Source: CAWHNT01 sp963830775 (GTDB lineage: Bacteria > Pseudomonadota > Alphaproteobacteria > Geminicoccales > Geminicoccaceae). From it: DNA of 64,000 nucleotides. A program made the translations under genes and the position numbers. The notes under the pieces were generated by a model, which was not told where the DNA came from, searched no databases, and saw only the letters and a list, made by a program, of their open reading frames with translations. Location of the stretch: contig CAWHNT010000032.1 of assembly GCA_963830775.1 (NCBI GenBank), positions 62,001 through 126,000 of the forward strand, in the 5' to 3' direction. Each line of letters begins with the position of its first letter. The first letter of the stretch is position 1. This document shows, piece after piece, positions 46,110 through 57,500 of the stretch.

Positions 46110-46240
46110 CAGGCCAACGGCCTACTGGTCAACTGGCAAGCTGGCCAGAAGCTCCGGGACACCGGAACCCCGCGGTTCTGCGTCGGAGCGATGCACGCCG
46201 TGGCTCTCTCGCTGGCCGGTTGACCAGTAGGCCAGTGGCC
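46110..46240. repeat. Inverted repeat with GGCCTACTGGTCAACTGGC arms
   Basis: AACGGCCTACTGGTCAACTG (46123-46142) with GCAAGCTGGCC is mirrored by GCTGGCCGGTTGACCAGTAG with GCCAGTGGCC (46211-46240). It occupies the ureA-ureD gap. Similar short pieces occur near 42060. Confidence 0.5.
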
Positions 46241-46255
46241 AATCCGCTTGGCGCA

Positions 46256-47099
46256 TCACGTCGCCCATATCCTCGGTCTCACTGCCTCGCGTCCGAGGAG
46301 TTGTGGTCGCAGCAGTTCCCACGCTCGAATGAACACTCGGCGGATCGGTTCAGCCTGCGCTGCGAGGCAGCGACACACGAGCACGCCGTCGACGACGGTC
46401 ACTGCGAGCTCGCAATCCTCCGCTTCGAGCGATCGAAGCACCTGCACACTCTCGCCTGTCGCGGGGTATGCAAGCAAGGTTCCGATCGCTTCATGACCGG
46501 CAAGCCCCCAGCTGGAGGTGCGCGCATCTCCCTGACCGTCCAGTCGCAAGCGGTCGACGAACAAGGGCTGCGCGTCCCGCCAGACCTCGAAGGTCAGGCG
46601 AAGCTCACCGCTCTCGAAGGGCTCCGATCTTGCTGGCAGGCCGAGGCACGGGATGTCCCATCCGATGAACCGCGCATTGCGACCGCCGAGGTGCACACGC
46701 GTCGTGCTGCGTACCAGCGCGTCACGATAGAAGATATTCTCCGCCGGAAACCATTCGAGCGTCGCGTCGTCGACGATCAGCTCCTGTGACTGAAGCGCCG
46801 TCGCCCCGCTGCTGCGATAGAACTTGCTCGCGGCAGGCGTCGTGACGAGCGCATGCGCGCCGCGTTCGACGGCGACTTCGAGCTCGAGGCGATCTCCGCC
46901 GACCACTCCCCCCGGAGGATGGACGATGTAGACGTGGCAAACGCTCGCCCTCTGGATGAAACGGCCGCTGTACCAGCAACGGCCCGGTGTGCCGGCGCCC
47001 GACCAGCGCTGTTTTGCCCTCGAGCACAGCAAACCGCAGCTGAAGCTTCGCGAGCCAACCGGCAGAATCAGTCGTTGCGACATCGGCAGACACGGCCAT
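46256..47099 (-). CDS. ureD: Urease accessory protein UreD/UreH
   Basis: About 281 codons. The main frame (from about 46960) reads VCHVYIVHPPGGVVGGDRLE, LVTTPAASKFYRSSGATALQ, LEWFPAENIFYRDALVRSTT, FIGWDIPCLGLPARSEPF, to the C-terminus RPRIWAT. The start MAVSADVATTDSAGWLAKLQ (ATG 47099) with LRFAVLEGKTALVGRRHTGP is in another frame, so there is one break near 46950. UreD binds the apoenzyme and recruits UreF and UreG for nickel insertion. Confidence 0.9.
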
Positions 47100-47120
47100 G
47101 CTCAATTGCACTATCGATTG

Positions 47121-47818
47121 TCAGACGGTGAGATGCTGCTTGACGAGCTCGTCGGTCAGGGCGGCAATTTTCCCGCCAGCCACGACTCGTCCCTTGTCGA
47201 TGATACGAAACTCGCTGGCCACGCGTCGCGCGAAGGGTAGTTTCTGCTCGACGAGCAGGACGGTAAGGTTCGCCTCGCTGTTGAGTCGCAGGATGATGTC
47301 ACCGATCTCGTGCACGATGTTGGGCTGAATGCCTTCGGTCGGCTCATCGAGCAACAGCAGCTTCGGTTCGAGTACCAGTGCCCTGCCGAATGCGAGCTGC
47401 TGCTGCTGACCGCCCGACAGGTCGCCCCCGCGTCGCCGCAGCATTTTCTTCAGCACCGGAAACAGCGCGAAAACCTGCTCCGGGATGTCGCGGGTGCGGT
47501 TTCTGCGCGCGGACAAGCCGATGCGGAGATTCTCCTCGACGGTGAGTTGCGAAAAAATCTCCCGGCCCTGCGGTACATAGCCGATGCCGAGGCGCGCACG
47601 CCGTTCAGCTGGCATCGTGCGCAGGTCCTCGTTCTCATACATCAAGTCGCCCTGATACCGTGGGCAGCAGGCCCATGATGCACTTCAACAACGTGGTCTT
47701 GCCCATCCCGTTGCGTCCCATGAGACACGTGCATGACCCGGTCGGCACCGACATGTCCACGTCCCACAGGATGTGGCGAGCGCCGATAGAACTGGTTGAG
47801 GGCTTTGATATCGAGCAT
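47121..47818 (-). pseudogene. urtE: Urea ABC transporter ATP-binding protein UrtE, N-terminal frame breaks
   Basis: About 232 codons. Start MLDIKALNQFY (ATG 47818), breaks near 47780, 47720 and 47650, then one frame with RRARLGIGYVPQGREIFSQL, GGDLSGGQQQQLAFGRALVL (signature), LLLLDEPTEGIQPNIVHEIG (Walker B) and ending LVKQHLTV. The Walker A region (MGRNGMGKTT) is read from the broken part. The ATPase pairs with UrtD to power urea import. Confidence 0.88.
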
Positions 47819-47831
47819 TGCGTCTACGCAC

Positions 47832-47950
47832 TGTGATGAGTGACAAGTGACGGGTGACGTCAGGCTGGGCGAGTGTGACAGCCTGCAGCGCACGTTACAG
47901 TTTCGCACGACCTCTGCACTGTCACTGTTCGCACTGTCACTCGTCACGCC
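47832..47950. repeat. GTGACAA/GTCACTC inverted repeat between urtE and urtD
   Basis: GAGTGACAAGTGACGGGTGA (about 47835) is mirrored imperfectly by GCACTGTCACTCGTCAC (about 47930-47947). It belongs to the same intergenic repeat family as at 35095, 38514 and 41022. Confidence 0.45.
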
Positions 47951-47962
47951 GTCCGCGACTGC

Positions 47963-48792
47963 TTATTCACCCAGGTACACCTCGACGACCTTCGGATCTG
48001 CCTGCATCTCATCGATCGAACCTTCGGCGAGCACATGGCCTTCGTGCAGCACGGTCACCTTGCGGGCGATGGAGCGAACGAAGTCCATGTCGTGCTCGAC
48101 GACCACGACCGAATGCTTGCCGGCGAGCGACAACAGCAGCTCGGCGGTGCGTTCGACTTCCTGTGGCGTCATGCCGGCCACCGGCTCGTCGACGAGCAGC
48201 AGTTGGGGATCCTGCACGAGCAGCATGCCGATCTCGAGCCACTGCTTCTGGCCATGCGAGAGGACGCCGGCTCGCGCCGTCCTTTTTCCTGCAACTGAAT
48301 CGTCTCGAGCACCTCATCGATGCGTGTCGCGCTGCGACGGCTTGAGGGGCGAGAACAGCGTGTTCCGATCGATTTGTCGCCGGCAACGGCGAGCTCGAAA
48401 TTCTCGATCACCGTGTGCTGCTCGAAAACGGTCGGCTTCTGAAATTTCCGGCCGATGCCGGCTTCCGCGATTTCGGGCTCGGTCAGGGTCAGCAGATCGA
48501 TGGTGTGACCGAACCATGCCGAGCCGCGAATCGGGTCGCGTCTTGCCGGTGATCACATCCATCATCGTCGTCTTGCCGGCGCCGTTGGGTCCGATGATGC
48601 AGCGGAGCTCACCCACGTCGATGTAGAGCGTCAGGGCGTTGAGCGCCTTGAAGCCGTCGAAGCTGACGGTGATGTCTTCGAGGTACAGGATCGTGCCGTG
48701 CGGTCACGTCCGGTGAGATCGGCCGTTCGCTGCTCGCGCCCGTGCCGAACACTTTCTGCCAGCCGCTGACGAATCGCGGTGCGCGCGTTCAT
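47963..48792 (-). pseudogene. urtD: Urea ABC transporter ATP-binding protein UrtD, frame broken
   Basis: About 276 codons. Start MNARTAIRQRLAESVRHGRE (ATG 48792); after a break DVGELRCIIGPNGAGKTTMM (Walker A) and DVITGKTRPD; then breaks near 48535, 48350 and 48270 and a C-terminal frame LLLVDEPVAGMTPQEVERTA (Walker B), VVVEHDMDFVRSIARKVTVL, ending VVEVYLGE. The start overlaps the urtC stop. Confidence 0.88.
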
Positions 48793-49932
48793 GCCGTCAC
48801 CGCAACTTTCTTCGGTTCGCCGCGGCGCGACGATTCGCGGCAAGACCGACGACGCCGCGCGGCAGGAACAGCGTGACGAGCACGAACAGCGCGCCCAGCG
48901 CGTACAGCCAGAACTCCGGCATCGCAGCCGTGAAGTACGTTTTCGCATAGTTCACGAGCACCGCGCCGGCGACGGCGCCATACAAGCGTGCCGCGTCCGC
49001 CGACGGCGACCCAGATGACGACCTCGATCGAGTTGATCGGCTGAAACTCGCTCGGGATTGATGATGCCGACTTGGGGCACGTACAAGCGCGCCCGCGATG
49101 CCGGCAAGGACGGCCGAGAATGCAAAGATCCAGAGCTTGTACGACTCGACCCGGTAACCGATGAATCGCGTGCGGCTTTCAGCATCGCGTATGGCCTGCA
49201 TCGACGCGACCGGCGCGCGAGAACGTGATGTATCGGCACGCGAGATAGCCCAGCCCGAGCGCGACGGCGGTCGCGAGGAAGAGCGCCACGCGCGTGCCCG
49301 GCTGCGTTGATCGGCAAGCCGAGGATGTCCTTGAAGTCGGTCATGCCGTTGTTGCCGCCGAATCCCATGTCGTTGCGGAAGAAGGCGAGCATCAGCGCAT
49401 ACGTGAGCGCCTGCGTGATGATCGAGAGATACACGCCGGTGACGCGCGAGCGAAAGGCCAGCCAGCCGAAGGCCAGTGCCAGCAGACCCGGCACGAGCGA
49501 CGACCATCAGCGCGGCGAACCAGAACATGTCGAAGCCATGCCAGAACCACGGCAGCTCCTTCCAGTTCAGGAACACCATGAAGTCCGGCAGGACCGGATC
49601 GCCGTAGACACCGCGTGGGCCGATCTGTCGCATCAGATACATGCCCATCGCATAGCCGCCGAGCGCAAAGAACGCCGCATGACCCAGGCTCAGGATGCCG
49701 CAGTAACCCCAGACGAGATCGACCGCGATCGCGAGCAGCGCGTACGTCATGTACTTGCCGATCAGCGTCATCGTGTACGTCGACAGGTGCAGCGGCGAGA
49801 CTTCCGGGGAGTGGTCAGATGCAGACAGCGGCACGACGACGGCGACGGCAAACAGCACGACCAGGAAGATCTGCGTGCCCCGCTCGCCCAGAAGCTGCAG
49901 CGATCAACGGCGTTCGCGATCTGCGTGCTCAT
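48791..49932 (-). pseudogene. urtC: Urea ABC transporter permease UrtC, frame broken
   Basis: About 380 codons. Start MSTQIANAVDRC (ATG 49932). Segments in order: LLAIAVDLVWGYCGILSLGH, FALGGYAMGMYLMRQIGPRG, then VTGVYLSIITQALTYALMLA, GGNNGMTDFKDILGLPI, SYKLWIFAFSAVLAGIAGAL and AKTYFTAAMPEFWLYALGAL. Breaks near 49850, 49500, 49300, 49215, 49085 and 48840. Multi-helix inner-membrane subunit homologous to LivM. It overlaps urtD and urtB by a few bases. Confidence 0.88.
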
Positions 49933-51603
49933 CCTTCCGCCGCCCGTCCTTTCTGTGGGAACAGTCCGCGCGGCCGCCGCTGGATGAAGAGGATCAGTGC
50001 GAGCAGCACGAGGATCTTCGCGAGCACCGCGCCGGCATAGGGTTCGAGCACCTTGTTGAGGACGCCGAGCGACATCCCGCCGATCAGGTTCCCCACAGAT
50101 TACCGACGCCGCCGAAGACGACGACCATGAAGGAGTCGATGATGTACTGCTGGCCGAGATTCGGGCCGACGTTGGTGAGCTGGCTCAAGCGCGACCCCGG
50201 CGACGCCTGCGATGCCGGAGCCGAGACCGAACGTGAGCGCGTCGACCCATTCCGTGCGCACGCCCATGGCCTTCGCCATCGCACGATTCTGCGCGACGGC
50301 CCGAACCTTCAGGCCGAGCGTCGTGCTTCTTCAGGACCAGCCAGCAGGATGCCGAACACGATCAGCATGAACAGCGACGACATAGAGACGGTTGTACGTC
50401 ATCGAGAGCGCCTCGTTGATCTGCATCGAGCCGGCCATCCAGGCGGGGTTTCGACGGGGCGATTGTTGGCGGTGAAGACGTCGCGCACGATCTGCTGCAG
50501 GACCAGGCTGACGCCGAATGTCGCGAGCAGCGTTTCGAGCGGCCGGCCGTACAGAAAGCGCACGACTCCGCGCTCGATGAGGATGCCGACGCCGCCTGCG
50601 ACGAGAAAGGCGGCCGGGATCGCCACGAGCATCGAAGCGCCGATGTGTTGCCGGCATCAGCAGCTGCATCACATACGTCGTGTACGCGCCGAGCATCATC
50701 AGCTCGCCGTGCGCCATGTTGATGACGCCCATCACGCCGAAGGTGATGGCGAGGCCGATGGCTGCGAGCACGAGCACCGAACCCAGGCTCAGCCCGAAGA
50801 ACAGCGTTTCGATGACGCCGTAGAAACTGCGCCAGGATTCGATGCTGTTGATGGCCTTGATCGCGGCGATGCGGACGGTTTCGTCCGGTTCCCCGTAGCT
50901 TCCGTCCTCGCCGCGCTCGAACCATCGCCGTCAGGCGGTTGTAAACGTCGGGACTCAGATTGCCTGCCAGCTGCTCGACCGCCGCCAGCCGCGTCGCGAC
51001 TCCTCGCTTCCGAGATCGGCAAGCGCCAGCGCTGCACGAATCGCGGCGGCGCACCTCGTCGTCCTGTCTCCTTGCCGACACGCGCGCGCAGGATCGCCGC
51101 ACTCTCCTCGTCCATCGAGCGCAGCATCTCCTTGACAGCGGCCAGTCGCACGGCCGCATCGGGATCGGAGAGGTCAAGCCGGCGATGCGCGCCTCGCAGC
51201 GCCTTGCGCAGCTGGTTGTTCGTCGTGATCTTCGAATAGTCAGCGGGATCGCCTGTCCCTGCCGCCTTCTGAGCGTATCGGGTCGGTCAGCGTCAACGCC
51301 TCGCCTCGCTGTCTGCGCGATGAACACGCGACGATCGTCGCGGCGATAGTAGAGATTGCCCTCGAGCAGCGCCTTGAATACCGCCAGCGCGTTCGGGTGA
51401 TGCCCGGCTGCAAGGCTTGCAACCGCGGCCTCCTTGTCCTTGAACTTTGGGTCGCGAGCTGCGTGACGGCCTGCGCGAATGCACGCATCGTCGGCGCTGC
51501 GCGCGGCGCATGCCCAGAAACAGAGCAGCGCGGCTGTTGCGAGAAGGGTCGTGCGGACGACGACGGCAGAGTGCGTACGCCGTAAGAGGCTCAGCAGGAA
51601 CAT
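49929..51603 (-). pseudogene. urtB: Urea ABC transporter permease UrtB, frame broken
   Basis: About 558 codons, the long UrtB form with an N-terminal exported region before the LivH-like permease. Start MFLLSLLRRTHSAVVVRTTL (ATG 51603) with a signal-like helix; then ALAVFKALLEGNLYYRRDDR, AVEQLAGNLSPDVYNRLTAM, LVLAAIGLAITFGVMGVINM, AHGELMMLGAYTTYVMQLL and C-terminus QRRPRGLFPQKGRAAEG. More than eight single-base breaks. Normal total length. Confidence 0.87.
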
Positions 51604-51693
51604 CAAGGCGGAGCTCCCGTCGTTAGGACACGCTGAACATCGAATTTGGCCGCCGCAAAAAGCAGCCCCGAGACCTACCCGGGGCTGCACTCA

Positions 51694-53018
51694 TCATGCA
51701 ATCGCATCGTGTCGATCATCCCATTCGTAGTTCTGTCCGGAGCACTTCTTGGTCTTGGTGTTGTAGTTGCCGCACTTGAGCGTCACCCAGTCGGCCTCGA
51801 TGTCCTTGCTGCCCGGCAGGAAGTCGGACCACGCGTCGCCCGGCACCAGCCCGTCGGTCTGCCACACGGTGTCGAACTGGCCGTCGGCGCGCACTTCGCC
51901 GATCAGCACCGGCTTGGTGAGGTGGTGGTTCGGCAGCATCTTCGCCATGCCGCCGGTCAGGTTGGGCGACTTCGATGCCGATCATGGCGTCGGTCACCTT
52001 GTTCACGTCGGTGGTCTTGGCCTTCTCCACCGCCTTGACCCACATGTTGAAGCCGATGACGTGCGCTTCCATCGGATCGTTGGTCACGCGCTTCGGATTC
52101 TTGATGAAGGCGTGCCATTTCTTGATGAACTCGGCGTTCTCCGGATCCTCGACGCTCATGAAGTAGTTCCAGGCGGCGAGATGGCCGACCAGCGGCTTCG
52201 TGTCGATGCCCGACAGCTCTTCCTCGCCGACCGAGAACGCCACCACCGGAATGTCTTCCGCCGAGATCTTCTGGTTGCCGAGCTCCTTGTAGAACGGCAC
52301 GTTGGCATCGCCGTTGATCGTCGAGACCACGCCGGTCTTCTTGCCCGCCGAGCCGAACTTCTTGATGTCGGCGACGATGCTCTGCCAGTCGGAGTGACCG
52401 AACGGCGTGTAGTTGATCATGATGTCCGCGGGTGCGACGCCCTTCGCCTTGAGATAGGCCTCCAGGATCTTGTTGGTCGTGCGCGGATACACGTAGTCGG
52501 TGCCGGCCAGCACCCAGCGCTTCACGCCGACTTCCTTCATCAGGTAGTCGACTGCAGGGATGGCTTGCTGATTCGGCGCAGCGCCGGTGTAGAAGACGTT
52601 CTTCGACGACTCCTCGCCTTCGTATTGCACCGGGTAGAACAGCAGGCCGTTGTTCTTCTCGAACACCGGCAGCACGGACTTGCGCGACACCGATGTCCAG
52701 CAGCCGAACACGACGGCCACCTTGTCCTTCACCAGCAGTTGCTCGGCCTTCTCGGCGAACAGCGGCCAGTTGGAGGCCGGGTCGACGACGACGGCTTCGA
52801 GCTTCTTGCCGAGCACGCCGCCCTTCTTGTTCTGCTCGTCGATGAGCATCAGCACGGTGTCCTTGAGCGTCGTTTCTGAGATCGCCATCGTTCCCGACAG
52901 CGAATGCAGCACGCCGACCTTGATCGTGTCGGCGCGCTTGCGCGGCCGTCGCTGCCACGAGCGCCATGGCGGCTGCGAGCTTCGCGAGGCCGCCGATTGT
53001 GCGTTGTTGTCTGGTCAT
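51694..53018 (-). pseudogene. urtA: Urea ABC transporter substrate-binding protein UrtA, two frame breaks
   Basis: About 441 codons. Start MTRQQRTIGGLAKLAAAMAL (ATG 53018), a signal peptide. A break near 52940 leads to MLHSLSGTMAISETTLKDTV and a long intact frame with VVFGCWTSVSRKSVLPVFEK, NNGLLFYPVQYEGEESSKNV and TGAAPNQQAIPAVDYLMKEV; a break near 51965 leads to MAKMLPNHHLTKPVLIGEVR, DGQFDTVWQTDGLVPGDAWS, ending CSGQNYEWDDRHDAIA. Periplasmic urea receptor; first gene of the urt genes, usually induced by nitrogen limitation. Confidence 0.93.
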
Positions 53019-53060
53019 ATGAGTGATCCTCTTGTCGCGTGTCGAGATGCGGCCTCGGGT

Positions 53061-54210
53061 TCAGATCTGCACCTGCAGGCCGAGGCCGATCTGCGTGCAC
53101 GTCCGGACCGATCAGCGTTGAGGTCGGCGATAGTCGAGTCGATGTAGAACAGGCTGACGCGGGCGTTGAATTCCTTGATGAGGTAGGTCAGATTGAGCTC
53201 GCGTCGTCGTCTGGTCGACGTCAGCGATGGCGCCGGCGAAGTCGTAGGTCGCCTCGCCGAATTTGGCGAGCACCTGGAACTTGCCGATGCCGAACTCGCT
53301 GCGGGAACACATAGGCGCCGAGCACGTAGTAGCCGTCCTCAGAGTCATACGGCAGCGGCGACAGAGTCACACCTGGACCTGGATTCGAGTCGAAGTCGGG
53401 CGTCGGATAGCCGCCGAGGCCGTCGTACTTGGCGTACTCCGCTTCGACCGTAACGACGCCGCCGTTGCCGAGCTTCTTCTCGAGCAGGAAGTCGACCGAG
53501 TACGCGTTGTCGCCGGCGGCTGTCTGTGCAGCGACGCCAACGGCGAGCAAGATCCTTGTCGCCGTAGTACGTGCCGTTCAGGTAGTAGCCGCCTTCCGGA
53601 TCCCAGAAGTCGAGCTGCACGCGTGCCGGCGTACAGCACATCCGAGTCGCCCTTGGTCAGGCCTCGCACGTCGAAAACGCCCGCAGACACTTTCGCGATG
53701 CCGAACTGGCCCCAGTACATGACGCCGTCGTCGCGACCTTCCGTCTCGAACGGATAGCCGTCCTGTACGCCGTCGCGGTAAACGCCCCAGTGATTCGCGT
53801 AGTACGGGCCGTAGAGGTTGGCGCGATCGCTCGGCGGCAGGAAGCGGCCGGCCCAGATGTTGAATTGATCGGAGAACGAGAACTGCGCCACGGCGTCGAT
53901 GACGCGACGATCTCCTCGTCCATCCGAGTTGTACTCGGTGTTGAACATCAGGCTGATGTTCTCGGTGGCCTTGCCGCTGATGTAGATGCGCGCGCTGTTC
54001 AGCTCGAAGTCGTTGACGTCCTCGTCGGCGCCGTCGACATCGGTGCTCGCGAAAGCTCGTCCGGACGCCGGCGCCGACCGAGATGGGCGGCAGATTGACT
54101 TCCGCGGCTCGCACGGCTGACTGCGGCGGCATCGATAGCAACGCGGTCGCCGATTGCGATGACGGGCAGGCTCGTCAGGCTCCTGGGCGAGTCTGGGTTT
54201 CGAAGCGCAT
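53061..54210 (-). pseudogene. Outer-membrane porin-like protein, frame broken
   Basis: About 383 codons. Start MRFETQT (ATG 54210). Beta-strand-rich segments in order: FNTEYNSDGRGDRRVIDAVA, QFSFSDQFNIWAGRFLPPSD, RANLYGPYYANHWGVYRDGV, YWGQFGIAKVSAGVFDVRG, LDFWDPEGGYYLNGTYYGDK, NAYSVDFLLEKKLGNGGVVT, EDGYYVLGAYVF, ending IGLGLQVQI at 53061. The RFLPPSDRANLYGPYY pattern is typical of gammaproteobacterial phosphate-type or general porins. Upstream of urtA, it would let urea or short amides cross the outer membrane. Confidence 0.75.
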
Positions 54211-54312
54211 GTAGATTCCTTCTGGTATGGGTGTGCTGAGAACGTCGCTCACGAGCCACAGAGCTCGTGACTCCCTGGCACGGACGCTAAGCGCGCACGC
54301 GGCATCGATACG

Positions 54313-54346
54313 CGTCATTTGACGTACGCCTCTGCGTCATTTGACG
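54313..54346. promoter_or_regulatory. Two direct 16-bp repeats, each palindromic, in the divergent promoter
   Basis: GCGTCATTTGACGTAC occurs at 54312-54327 and 54334-54349; each contains the palindrome CGTCA-TT-TGACG. The centres are 22 bp (two helix turns) apart, so two dimers would bind on one DNA face. It lies between the porin-urt operon and the permease-kinase gene; the LuxR-type regulator encoded at 57964-58872 is the obvious candidate protein. The rest of the 54211-54573 gap shows no gene. Confidence 0.6.
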
Positions 54347-54573
54347 TACTCGGCGCGCTGATGGTCGCCCGAGCGTCGCATGTTCGATTCAGTGCAGCAG
54401 CACCGTGCGCGTGCCGCACGCGTGCAGCCGTGAATCGAGTGCGATGACGAGCCAGCGATCCGGTGCTCGACACGCTTACCGCTCGCCGACGCTGCCGCAG
54501 CGGCGCTGGCACATCGCTTGCTCACTGCTCGCCGGGGCACGGGCCGATAACTCAACAAGAAACAACGATCATC

Positions 54574-57500
54574 ATGACGTCCCACGACAACGCATCGTTC
54601 GCGAGCGCCGGCAGTACAACCAGTGGGTCGCGAGCCAGACGCTCGAAGACTATGCGCTGCGCTATACGGCGGATCGCGCGCGCAAGTCTTCGTTTCGCGT
54701 GGGCAACACCGCGTTCGGTCCGATCGCGTTTCTCGCCTGCGAGGCGATCGGCGGCGCGCTGACGATCGCTTATGGTTTCCCGAACACCGCGTGGGCGGTC
54801 GCTGGCGTTCACGCGTGCTGATGTTCCTGATCGGCCTGCCGATCTGCTACTACGCCGCGCGTTACGGCGTGGACATCGATCTGCTCACGCGCGGTGCAGG
54901 CTTCGGCTACATGGGCTCGACGATCACGTCGCTGATCTACGCCTCCTTCACGTTCCTGCTGTTTGCGATCGAAGCGAGCATCATGTCGATGGCGTTGCAG
55001 ATGCTGTTCGACATTCCGCTCGCCATCGCGCACCTGATCAGCTCGCTGATCGTCATTCCGATCGCGATCTATGGCATCAGCCTGATCAGCCAGATGCAGC
55101 TCGTGACGCAGCCGATGTGGCTGGTGCTGCAGTTCCTGCCGATCGCTTACATCGCCTGGAAGAATCCAGCGGAGGTCGGCGCGCTGGACCGACTACACCG
55201 GCAAGCAAGGCGCTCCCGACGGCATCGTTCGATCTGTTGCTGTTTGGCATGGCCGCGTCCGTGCTGCTGTCGCTGCTGCCGCAGATCGGCGAGCAGGTCG
55301 ACTACCTGCGTTTCCTTCCGAACCGCGACCGGCGCAATCGGGTCGGGCTGGTGGACGGCGGTGATCGCGACCGGCCCCGGATGGGTGGTCATGGGCGGCT
55401 TCAAGATCCTCGCGGGCTCGTTCCTCGCGTTCCTGGCGCTTGCGTCACGGCGTGCCGCCGACCAGGCCGACGAGCCGACGGAAATGTACTTCCTCGCCTT
55501 TCGCGAGACCGTGCAGTCGCCGACCGTTGCGCTGGTGCTGACGGGCATCTTCGTCATCGTCTGCCAGCTCAAGATCAACGTCACCAACGCCTATGCGGGC
55601 TCGATCGCCTGGTCGAATTTTTTCTCGCGCCTGACGCACAGTCACCCGGGTCGCGTCGTGTGGCTGGTGTTCAACGTGCTGCTCGCGCTGCTGCTGATGG
55701 AGACCGGAATCTTCCAGGCGATCGAGAGCATCCTGGTCATCTATGCCAATTTCGCTGCCGGCTGGATCGGCGCGCTGACAGCGGACCTGGTCATCAACAA
55801 GCCGCTCGGCTTCAGTCCCGCCGTACATCGAGTTCAAGCGCGCGCACCTGTACGACATCAATCCGGTCGGCGTCGGCGCGCTGCTGCTGTCGATCGTCGT
55901 CTCGAGCCTCGCGTTTCTCGGCGTGTTCGGCGAAGGTGCCGCAGATCCTTGTCGCCGTTCGTCGCGCTGCTGCGTCGCCTTCGTGGCAGCGCCGCTCATC
56001 GCATGGGCGACGAAGGGACGCTACTACCTCGCGCGCGAGCCCGAGCGGACTGCCCGAAGGCGACCACGGAAATCCGCTGCACGATCTGCGAGAACGTCTT
56101 CGACGGAGCGACATGGCGATGTGTCCGGCCTACTCCGGCCCGATCTGCTCGCTGTGCTGCACGCTCGAGGCGCGTTGCCGCGACATGTGCAAGACCAACA
56201 GCCGCTTCACCGAGCAACTGCACGAGCTTCTGCGCGTATCTGCCGCCGCCGATGCGCTGCACGCTCAACACGCGCGCCGGTCATTTCTTCGGGTCTGCTG
56301 CTGGTGTTCAACGCCGACGATCGGGCTGCTGCTTGTCGTTTATCTATCATCAGTACGGCGGCGACGGCGGCGGAGCGCGAGGCGATCGGCACGACGCTGT
56401 GGGTGGTCTTCTGAGCTGTTCGTGCTGTCGGGCGTCGCGGCGTGGCTCATCGTGCTGGCGCACGAAAGCCGGCGCGCTGCCGAGGCCGAATCGGCGCGGC
56501 AAACGACGATGCTCATGGAGGAAATCGAGGCCCACAAACGCACCGACGCGGCGCTGCAGAAGGCAAAGGAAGTCGCCGAAGCCGCCAACGTCGCCAAGAC
56601 GCGCTACATCGTCGGCATCAGCCACGAGATTCGCTCGCCGCTCAATTCCATCTTCGGCTATGCGCAACTGCTCGAACGCGGCATCGGCGGTCCGACCGAC
56701 AACGCCATGCGCGTGATCCGTCGCAGCGCCGAGCACCTGACGAATCTGATCGACGGTCTGCTCGACATCTCGCGAATCGAGAACGGCATGCTGCGGCTGA
56801 ATCGCGACAAGGTGCAGCTGGTGGAGTTTCTCGACCAGATCGTCGACATGTTCCGCCTGCAGGCGGCGGCCAAAGGCATCGAGTTTCGCTATCAGCGCCG
56901 CCGCACCTGCCGACGCTACGTCTACACCGATCAGAAACGCCTGCGCCAGATCCTGATCAACCTGCTGTCCAATGCGATCAAGTACACCGAGCGCGGGCCA
57001 CGCGAGCCTGGTCGTGCGGTATCGCAGCCAGGTCGCGGAGTTCGAGATCGCCGACACCGGCGTCGGCATTCCGCCGAAGGATCTCGAGCGCGTCTTCCAG
57101 CCCTTCGAGCGCGGCAACGCGCCGAACGTGCGCTCCATTCCCGGGACGGGACTCGGTCTGACGATCACCAAGCTGCTGACGCAAATCATGGGCGGCGAAA
57201 TTCTGGCGCGCAGCACGCTCGGCGAAGGCACGACGTTCACCGTGCGGCTGCTGCTGTCCGAGGTCGCTCACGGCACCCGTCGCAGCCATGCTCGCGGCGC
57301 ATCAGCGGCTACGCGGGCGCCGCTGAAGCATTGCTGCTCATCGACGACGACCCGCGCATCTCGACATCGTGCAGAGCCTGCTGCGACCGCTTGATTTCAT
57401 CGTCTTCACGGCGCAGGACGGCCGCGGCGGGATCGAGCTCGCCGCCGAATGCAAGCCCGATCTCGCGCTGATCGATCATCTCGATGCCTGACATGACCGG

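Noticed and set aside
45434..46789. A 451-residue plus-strand frame opposite ureB-ureA-ureD
   Set aside because: It is antisense to three recognised urease genes and has no domain features.
54772..57471. A single 899-residue reading frame through the permease-kinase region
   Set aside because: It switches between true and false coding in pieces; the real protein is split over three frames, so the frame is not used as a gene model.
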